A DNA stretch of 64,000 nucleotides. Source: Microtetraspora sp. NBRC 16547 (GTDB lineage Bacteria; Actinomycetota; Actinomycetes; Streptosporangiales; Streptosporangiaceae). The DNA is taken from the NCBI RefSeq assembly GCF_030268965.1, contig NZ_BSSE01000008.1, forward strand, positions 62,001 to 126,000. The letters are read 5' to 3'. A program made the translations under genes and the position numbers. The notes under the pieces are model-generated. The model was not told the DNA's origin. It worked only from the letters and a program-made list of their open reading frames with translations, and did no database searches. Shown in pieces: positions 26,908 to 32,742 of this stretch (positions within the stretch are counted from its first letter, which is position 1; each line of letters starts with the position of its first letter).

Positions 26908-27896
26908 TGGATGCCGCGCAGATCCTGCTGGTCGTGATGTGGGTGGGGCTCACCCTCTACGCGCTGCTGGGCGGCGCCGACTTCGGTGGCGGCGTCTGGG
27001 ACCTGCTCGCCGGGCGCGAGCACCAGAACAGGAAGCTCATCGAGCACGCGATCGGGCCGGTCTGGGAGGCCAACCACGTATGGCTGATCTTCGTGCTGGT
27101 CGTCCTGTGGACCGGGTTCCCGCCGGTGTTCGCGGCGATCATGTCCACGCTCTACATCCCGTTGACGCTGGCCGCCCTCGGGATCATCTTCCGGGGTTCG
27201 GCGTTCGTCTTCCGCAAGGCCAGCACCGAATGGTGGCAGCAACGCCTGTTCGGCGCGTCCTTCGCGATCTCGTCCGTGCTCACGCCGTTCTTTCTGGGCA
27301 CGGTCGCGGGCGCCATCGCCTCGGGCCGCGTCCCGCCCGGCCTGGCCGCGGGAAACCTGCTGTCGAGCTGGGTGAACCCCACCTCGATGTACGGCGGGGT
27401 GCTCGCCGTGGGCGTCTGCGCCTACCTGGCCGCCGTCTACCTGTGCGACGACGCCGTACGGGCCGGGCTCGACCCCGCAGGGTTCCGCCGGAGGGCGATC
27501 GGCACCGGGATCGTGGTGGGGGTGGTCGCGCTCGCGGGCATCGCCGTACTGCGCCTGGACGCCCCCGCGCTCTTCGCCGGGCTCACCCATCGTGCGCTGC
27601 CCGCCGTCGTGGCCAGCGCCGCCATGGGGATCGCGTCCCTCGGGCTGCTCTTGGCGCGCGCCTACCTGCTGGTCCGGGTCACGGCGATCCTCGCGGTGAC
27701 CGCGGTCATGTGGGGGTGGCCGCTCGCGCAGTATCCCGTGATGCTGCCGCCCGCTTTCACCTACCGGCAGGCGGCGGCGGGGCCCGAGGTGCTCGTCGTC
27801 ACGCTGATCGTGCTCGGGGTGGGCGCGCTGCTGGTCCTGCCGGCCATCGCGTGGCTGCTCGCCATCCAGCGGCGGCTGCCGTACGACTCCGGCTGA
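26907..27896 (+). CDS. cydB: Cytochrome bd-type ubiquinol oxidase subunit II
   Basis: A 329-residue polytopic protein with the CydB N-terminus (WVGLTLYALLGGADFGGGVWDL), the conserved IGPVWEANHVWLIFVLVVLW segment and a C-terminal YPVMLPPAFTYRQAAAGPE. ATG 26907 uses the last base of the cydA stop, so translation is coupled. No cydD/cydC assembly transporter follows. Downstream lie tandem repeats and a convergent Mut7-C gene. Confidence 0.95.
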   Translation: MDAAQILLVVMWVGLTLYALLGGADFGGGVWDLLAGREHQNRKLIEHAIGPVWEANHVWLIFVLVVLWTGFPPVFAAIMSTLYIPLTLAALGIIFRGSAFVFRKASTEWWQQRLFGASFAISSVLTPFFLGTVAGAIASGRVPPGLAAGNLLSSWVNPTSMYGGVLAVGVCAYLAAVYLCDDAVRAGLDPAGFRRRAIGTGIVVGVVALAGIAVLRLDAPALFAGLTHRALPAVVASAAMGIASLGLLLARAYLLVRVTAILAVTAVMWGWPLAQYPVMLPPAFTYRQAAAGPEVLVVTLIVLGVGALLVLPAIAWLLAIQRRLPYDSG

Positions 27897-27918
27897 CCGG
27901 GCCTGGCTGGGGTGTGGC

Positions 27919-28050
27919 CGAAGTGGGCTTGCCCGGTGAGCGCGCGGAACACCCGGGCGAAGTGGGCTTGCCCGGTGAGCGCGCGGAACACCCGGCCGAA
28001 GTGGGCCTGCCGAGCGCGCGGAACACCCGGGCGAAGTGCGCCTGGCTGTC
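27919..28050. repeat. Tandem repeats of about 39 bp between cydB and the Mut7-C gene
   Basis: Units start at 27919, 27958 and 27997 (39, 39 and 35 bases), plus a partial fourth at 28032. Each begins CGAAGTGGGCTTGCCCGG and ends GCGCGGAACACCCGGG. There are no unique spacers, so this is not CRISPR. It occupies the space between two convergent genes. Confidence 0.85.
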
Positions 28051-28070
28051 GTTTGCATATTCCGGACATG

Positions 28071-28841
28071 TCACATGAGTTGGCGAGCCTTGGCGATGAT
28101 CGCCTCAAGGTGGCCGCCGTGCGCGCCGTGCCAGTAGACCCGGTGGCACACGCCGCAGCGGGCGAACGTCTCATAGGTGCGGCGCGTCCCCGGCGGCAAC
28201 ATCCGCTCCACCTCCGCCTTGCCCGTCGGCACCAGCAATCCGTTGCACGCCGTGCACCGCGTCCATGGGTCCAGCGGCGGCGCGAACCTGTCCAGCACAT
28301 CGGCAAGTTGCTCGTCCGCCCGGGTGCCCCGGACATATCCCCCCAACCACAATGCCCTGCGCCTGAGCAGCCCGCGATCCTGTGTCAGCAACACGCGCCG
28401 CTCGGCATTCGCCCGCTCGATCAACGTGTCATCGTCCAGATCGTTCCGGTACGCGGCGTCGACGCCCACCACGCGCAGCCGCCGGGCCAGCGTGCCCAGA
28501 TGGACGTCGAGCAAGAACCTGGGCGACGGGACGCGCTGCGGCCGCTCGATCCCCAGCACGCGTACGGCCTCGCCCGGGCCCGGTCGGTACGACGGGGGCA
28601 CCCTACGCCCGTTCACCGCCAGCGAGCCGACCTCTGTGAGCGGCACGCCCATCGACCCGACCACATGCCCGAGGGACGAGGTCCCGTCATAGGCGACCCG
28701 AACCTCGGTCTCCCCCGCTCGGGCGTCCGCGGCTCCGGTCTCTCCAGTCCCCTCGGGCCCCGGTTCGCCGCGTCTCAGGCGAGGCGAGAGGAACAGCCGC
28801 AACTCGGGCGCGACGGTGACGGACAGCTCCTGTCCGGCCAT
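28071..28841 (-). CDS. Mut7-C RNase domain protein with N-terminal ubiquitin-like domain
   Basis: A 256-residue protein. Residues 1-95 resemble the Mut7-C ubiquitin-like fold (VTVAPELRLFL, then VGSMGVPLTEVGSLAVNGR). From about 105 there is a PIN-like Mut7-C RNase domain (FLLDVHLGTLARRLRVVGVD with the first acidic residue, then RVLLTQDRGLLRRR) and a zinc ribbon made by CTACNG and CGVCHR. The family is predicted to be ribonucleases; the substrate is unknown. ATG 28841 was chosen as the first start. It is convergent with cydB across the 39-bp repeats. Confidence 0.85.
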   Translation of the reverse strand: MAGQELSVTVAPELRLFLSPRLRRGEPGPEGTGETGAADARAGETEVRVAYDGTSSLGHVVGSMGVPLTEVGSLAVNGRRVPPSYRPGPGEAVRVLGIERPQRVPSPRFLLDVHLGTLARRLRVVGVDAAYRNDLDDDTLIERANAERRVLLTQDRGLLRRRALWLGGYVRGTRADEQLADVLDRFAPPLDPWTRCTACNGLLVPTGKAEVERMLPPGTRRTYETFARCGVCHRVYWHGAHGGHLEAIIAKARQLM

Positions 28842-28880
28842 GTTCCCAGCATGCCAGCCGTCTTCGTACGGTACGGAACA

Positions 28881-29035
28881 GGCCGGACGGTAGGGAGCCC
28901 GGCCGGGACGGTGGGGGAGCCCAACGGTAGGACGGTGGGGGAGTCCGGCCAGGACAGTGGGGCGGCTTGGCCAGGACGGTGGGGCGGCTTGGCCAGGACG
29001 GTGGGGGAGTCCGGCCAGGACAGTGGGGCGGCTCA
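28881..29035. repeat. About seven imperfect 22-bp tandem repeats upstream of the Mut7-C gene
   Basis: The repeating unit is GGCCAGGACGGTGGGGCGGC or the variant ending GTGGGGGAGTC. The two variants mix along the array, as expected from slippage and recombination. There are no spacers of unique sequence. It lies directly upstream of the reverse-strand Mut7-C gene and could affect its promoter. Confidence 0.8.
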
Positions 29036-29749
29036 GGCCGCCGAGTCCTCCGTGTGATCGAGCACGTTTCTCGAAAGTGTTTCGATCACTGCGGAAGGTT
29101 CTTTCATCAACACTTCGCGGATGTCTGATTCGCCGTAGGCCAAGTCGCTGCGCTGCGCTGCGGTGGGTGGTTGTTCCGGCGCGCCGTGATAGTTGCGTCC
29201 TGGTGATGCCGCTGTCGCGGCGTTCGCGGGCGCGGTGGTTGCTGGCACGGTCCTACGCGCGCCTCCACAACCACCCACCTCCGCTCCGCTCCCCGCCGCC
29301 CTCGCATCGGCTCTGCGCTCCTCCATATCGGGCGGCTTTACCGCCGTTCTCGCCTGCGGCCATCTCTGCCAGGGCCATCCGGTCACCCCGCCGCCGGCGG
29401 TCACGCCCATGGTCGGCGGTGTACTGGTCGCGAACTGCGGCACGGACCATCTCCGGACGGACCTTCTCCAGTACGAACCATCTCCGGCATGGACCATCTC
29501 AGGCAGGCTCGGACCATCTTCGGCACGGACCCGCTCCGGCGCAGAACCCGCCGGTCGCCTCGGCGGGCACGGACCGGCCGCTGGCCTTGGCGGCGCTTCC
29601 TCGGCGCACAGTGTGGTGCCCGGCTCGGAGGCGCTACCACCTCATTCGAGAGCACCGCCGCGTTCACCACGCTCACAACCAGGACGAATACAACCTCACC
29701 GCCTGATCAACTTTGCTTCCTCAGAAGGAGCCGCATCACATTGAGCGTG
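29036..29749. other. Gene-poor stretch between repeats and IS605 element
   Basis: No frame here shows a recognisable domain. A reverse frame 29033-29497 ends in a plausible-looking helix (DIREVLMKEPSAVIETLSRN) but the rest is low-complexity Ala/Arg/Pro. There is an imperfect inverted repeat, GGTGGGTGGTTG at about 29160 and CAACCACCCACC at about 29268. There is also a run of imperfect repeats of GGACCATCTCCGGCA between about 29440 and 29545. It looks like decayed or repeat-expanded intergenic DNA beside a mobile element. Confidence 0.5.
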
Positions 29750-29763
29750 ATTTAGCGAGGAAC

Positions 29764-29783
29764 CCCGGGCGTTCACGCCCGGG
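29764..29783. other. Subterminal hairpin of the IS605 element (tnpA side)
   Basis: A perfect 8-bp stem, CCCGGGCG with CGCCCGGG, on a TTCA loop, 30 bases beyond the tnpA stop. It is the type of imperfect-palindrome end recognised by Y1 transposases. Confidence 0.75.
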
Positions 29784-29813
29784 AGGAATCGCTTCCCTCT
29801 CCCCGCCAGGACG

Positions 29814-30266
29814 CTAGTCCGGGCGTTTCTGGTTCTCGATGTACTTCCTGATGATCGACAGCGGCAGCCGACTGAGTCTGCCGTCTCGGCGGGCACCGCC
29901 ACAGGAGGCGGCGAAGTAGGACGGAGGCCAGAAGTGCCCGCCCCACAGATACTTGCGGATGTGGCTGGGGAACTCCTTGCGCAGCAGGCGTGCCGAGACG
30001 CCCTTGAGGGAGTTGACCAGGACGGACAGGGCCACCTTGGGTGGGTAGCACACCAGCAGATGCACGTGGTCGCTGTCGCCGTTGAACTCGCGCAGCTCCG
30101 CTCCGAAACTGTCGCACACCTCGATCATGATCTCCTCGCAGCGTGACAGGAGTTCGCCCGTGAACACACCACGCCGGTACGTGGTGGGGAAGACCGAATG
30201 CGCGTGGAGGCTGTAGACCGGTAGACCACACCGCGACGTCTGCGGATATCCGGTTTCGGTTTCCAT
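29814..30266 (-). CDS. tnpA: IS200/IS605 Y1 transposase TnpA
   Basis: A 150-residue HUH-type transposase. It has the family N-terminus with VYSLHAHSVFPTTYRRGVF, the metal-binding HUH motif in SDHVHLLVCYPP, and the catalytic tyrosine expected in SIIRKYIENQ near the C-terminus. Such enzymes cut and rejoin single strands at the hairpin ends. ATG 30266 (METETGYPQ) was chosen over the GTG five codons earlier. It is intact and probably full length for the family. Confidence 0.9.
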   Translation of the reverse strand: METETGYPQTSRCGLPVYSLHAHSVFPTTYRRGVFTGELLSRCEEIMIEVCDSFGAELREFNGDSDHVHLLVCYPPKVALSVLVNSLKGVSARLLRKEFPSHIRKYLWGGHFWPPSYFAASCGGARRDGRLSRLPLSIIRKYIENQKRPD

Positions 30267-30292
30267 CACGGCGACGCGCACCAGCCGATAAT

Positions 30293-31453
30293 GTGTTCGA
30301 TGTGAAGCTGGTGGTGCAGGTGAGGCTCCGGCCGACGCCCGAGCAGGCGGCGGCGCTGGAGGCGACCCTGCGCGCCTGCAACGACGCCGCGAACTTCGCC
30401 TCGGCGACCGCGTTCACAACCGGGGACCGGCGCGAGTACGCGCTGCGCAAGCACACCTATCGCGAGGTGAAAGCGCGCGGGTTGGGGGCGCAAGCCGCCC
30501 AACATGTGATCAAGAAGGTCGCCGACGCCTACACCACACTGAAAGCCAACATCCGGGCCAAGAACCTGGGACCGGAAGGCTCCCGGCGCCGCGCGCGGGC
30601 CGAGAGCAAACCGATCGCCTTCCGCGCCGGTGCCGCGCAGCCGTTCGATGACCGCTGCCTGTCCTGGCAGATCGACGCGCGCACGGTGTCGATCTGGACC
30701 ACGGCCGGCCGGTTGAAGAATGTCGCGTTCGTCGGGTCGGCCGACCAGCTCAAGACGCTCGCCTTGTACCGGAAGGGCGAATCCGACCTGGTCTGCCGGG
30801 ACGGCATGTGGTTTCTGTACGCGACGTGTGAGATCCCTGATGTTCCGGTCACCGAACCCGACGGGTTCATAGGTGTGGATCTGGGCATCGCCAACATCGC
30901 CACCACCAGCGACGGCGCCCGCCACTGCGGTAAGGGCCTGAACGCGGTCCGCCACCGCAACCGGGAGCTGCGCCGCCGTTTGCAGGCCAAGGCCACCAGG
31001 TCCGCCAAACGGCTGCTGAAGAAGCGCCGCCGCAAGGAAGCGCGGTTTGCCGCCGACACCAATCACCGCATCGCCAAACGCATCGTGACCGAGGCAGAAC
31101 GCACCGGACGCGGCATCGCCCTGGAAGACCTGGGCGGGATCCGTGACCGGGTACGGCTCCGCAAGCCCCAGCGGGTCACGCTGCACTCGTGGAGTTTCCA
31201 CCAGTTGGGGAGCTTCATCGCCTACAAGGCGGCCCGGCATGGGGTCGCCGTGATCCACGTCGATCCGGCCTACACCTCCCAGACCTGCTCGGCCTGCGGG
31301 CATGTGGACAAGGCCAACCGGCCGGGCCAGGCAACTTTCTCGTGTACGTTGTGCGGCTTCGCTGAGCACGCCGACGTCAACGCGGCCCGCAACATCGCCT
31401 CGCGCGGTGTCGCGGGTTGGGCAGTGAGTCACGCTGCCGACGACGCGGCCTGA
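30293..31453 (+). CDS. tnpB: RNA-guided nuclease TnpB
   Basis: A 386-residue TnpB, the IS605-encoded ancestor of Cas12 enzymes. The RuvC-like acidic residues are present: Asp in IGVDLGIANIATTS, Glu in GIALEDLGGIRD and Asp in EHADVNAARNIA. The zinc ribbon is CSACGH and CTLCGF. GTG 30293 is the start. All three catalytic positions are kept, so it may be active. The guide (omega RNA) in this family is made from the 3' end of tnpB and the right end, here about 31380-31520. Confidence 0.92.
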   Translation: MFDVKLVVQVRLRPTPEQAAALEATLRACNDAANFASATAFTTGDRREYALRKHTYREVKARGLGAQAAQHVIKKVADAYTTLKANIRAKNLGPEGSRRRARAESKPIAFRAGAAQPFDDRCLSWQIDARTVSIWTTAGRLKNVAFVGSADQLKTLALYRKGESDLVCRDGMWFLYATCEIPDVPVTEPDGFIGVDLGIANIATTSDGARHCGKGLNAVRHRNRELRRRLQAKATRSAKRLLKKRRRKEARFAADTNHRIAKRIVTEAERTGRGIALEDLGGIRDRVRLRKPQRVTLHSWSFHQLGSFIAYKAARHGVAVIHVDPAYTSQTCSACGHVDKANRPGQATFSCTLCGFAEHADVNAARNIASRGVAGWAVSHAADDAA

Positions 31454-31520
31454 CCCGTACCTGCCAGGTACGGCGAGGAGCCGCAAGCTTGGCCCTTCAG
31501 GGCCGAGAAGCTGACGACAG
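31380..31520 (+). ncRNA. Predicted TnpB omega (guide) RNA scaffold
   Basis: In IS605 elements the guide RNA overlaps the tnpB 3' end and the right end of the element, and the guide is taken from flanking DNA. Here that zone holds two stem-loops, CCGTACCT-GCC-AGGTACGG (31455-31473) and GGCCC-TTCA-GGGCC (31491-31504). Position and hairpins are visible; transcription and exact limits are inferred. Confidence 0.4.
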
Positions 31521-32240
31521 CCAGTCCTGAAGTCCGGCGAGATGCCCGAGTTCCGACTCGATGCGCTGCTTGTCGTCAGTGGTGAGCTCCAGACCACGCA
31601 GATCGGCGAGCCAGGGATCGGTGGGCTCACCGAGGACCATGGCCAAGTCGATGAGGTGGCACAGGGCGATGGCCCGCTCGACCAGCGAGGCGTCCGCTCC
31701 GTGCCTGCGCACCGCGGACTTGAGCGCACGGAAGGCCTGCAGGTCATCGTTCTTGAACTCGCGCAGTATCCGGGCGTTGTCGAGCGCCTTGGCCAGGCCC
31801 GTCAGCTTCTTCGAGCCGCCATACTCCAGCTCGGCGGGCTCGTCGCGCTGGATGAATATGATCGAGTTCCCGGACGGATCGATCAGCGTGAACCGGGACG
31901 CGCCGGGCCGGTAGCGGGTGATCCGCGGAAGGCCGGAACTCAGCACTTTCCCGTAGACTCGGCGCATCGCCGCGACGAACGCCGCATGGTACGGCGCCAC
32001 GGCGTCGACCATGACCAGGCAGCCTCCGGACCCCTCCCGGGCCGGATCCAGGCCCTTGGGCGCCGGGCCGAAGTGCAGCTGGAATCCGCTCCACTGCAGC
32101 GCCAGATAGACATAGGGCTTGCTTTGTTTATAGGTCGCCTCGAACCCCAGCGCCTCATAGAACGCCAAAGTCTCCTCCACTGACGCGCACGGCATCAACG
32201 GCACCGTCGTCTCGTTCGGCCAAACCGCGGGCTCACTCAA
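31497..32240 (-). CDS. VOC-family (glyoxalase/bleomycin-resistance fold) protein with C-terminal extension
   Basis: About 247 residues. The first 130 form a VOC domain (TVPLMPCASVEETLAFYEAL, GFQLHFGPAPKGLD, RFTLIDPSGNSIIFIQRDEP). The last 100 are a helical extension (LAKALDNARILREFKNDDLQ, then a C-terminal LAGLQDWLSS). The frame begins at GTG 32249, but TTG 32240 sits eight bases after GGAAGG and reads MSEPAVWPNE, so TTG was preferred. The final codons (ASRP and stop) are read from the right end of the IS605 element, so the original C-terminus may have been trimmed. The substrate is unknown. Confidence 0.75.
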   Translation of the reverse strand: MSEPAVWPNETTVPLMPCASVEETLAFYEALGFEATYKQSKPYVYLALQWSGFQLHFGPAPKGLDPAREGSGGCLVMVDAVAPYHAAFVAAMRRVYGKVLSSGLPRITRYRPGASRFTLIDPSGNSIIFIQRDEPAELEYGGSKKLTGLAKALDNARILREFKNDDLQAFRALKSAVRRHGADASLVERAIALCHLIDLAMVLGEPTDPWLADLRGLELTTDDKQRIESELGHLAGLQDWLSSASRP

Positions 32241-32409
32241 GTTATTCACCTTCCAGGTCGCCCGGCGATGTTTGCACCCTTCGGTGAGGCTCGCATATGG
32301 ATCGTTCCAAAGAGGCCCCGCCTCGCGTCACCAGACGTCAACGTTGACCTGGGCGCGCTGGACGACACCGTCCGGTCATCGCCGACCTGACAACCCAGGC
32401 CCCGCCACG

Positions 32410-32592
32410 ATGCCCGACCATCGGCGCGACGCCCTGCAGGCCGCTGTCCGCTACCTGTCGAGCCCCCGGGAGTTTCCACGTTACGACCGTGCATTGGAGC
32501 AGGGCTGGCCGATCGCCACCGGCGTGATTGAGGGAACAGCCTGCCATCTGGTCGGCGACCGGCTGGAGATCACCGGGCCCGCTGGGGACTGA
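32410..32592 (+). pseudogene. ISKra4-family transposase remnant
   Basis: The frame from ATG 32410 encodes a C-terminal transposase segment: RRDALQAAVRYLSSPREFPR then GWPIATGVIEGTACHLVGDR. The usual continuation ITGARWGL is broken by a missing base near 32578 (it reads ITGPAGD and stops); the next frame restores ARWGLNGSDA for a few codons and then diverges. There is no catalytic N-terminal part, so it is a dead fragment. The rest of 32250-32742 shows nothing else. Confidence 0.6.
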
Positions 32593-32742
32593 ACGGATCG
32601 GATGCACCCTCACCCGTGATCGTTCTAGTCATCGCAGAAGAGTTATTGGAGTAGAACTGTGATTCCAGGTGAATTCTTTTCGGCGCTTTATCGGGGTCGT
32701 CTGGGAGGCGTTTTTGTCGGTGGGGGTTGTTAGCGTTCGGGT

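Larger units (their letters stand above)
29750..31520. mobile_element. IS200/IS605-family element (IS605 type, divergent tnpA and tnpB)
   Basis: A Y1 transposase gene on the reverse strand and a tnpB gene on the forward strand begin 26 bases apart. They are flanked by subterminal hairpins: CCCGGGCG-TTCA-CGCCCGGG at 29764-29783 on the left, and stem-loops at 31455-31473 and 31491-31504 on the right. There are no terminal inverted repeats or target duplications, as expected for single-strand transposition. The exact ends are not fixed by the sequence; the limits given are within about 30 bases. The right end abuts, and supplies the stop codon of, the VOC gene. Confidence 0.85.

Noticed and set aside
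27919-29035. Repeat arrays considered as a CRISPR
   Set aside because: Units are contiguous and near-identical with no unique spacers, and no cas genes are nearby.
29033-29497. 154-codon reverse frame as a real gene
   Set aside because: Only the last 35 residues look protein-like; the rest is Ala/Arg/Pro low complexity without ribosome binding site or domain.
32410-32610. Programmed frameshift in the ISKra4 transposase
   Set aside because: Only a C-terminal fragment is present and the sequence diverges shortly after the shift, so this is decay rather than recoding.
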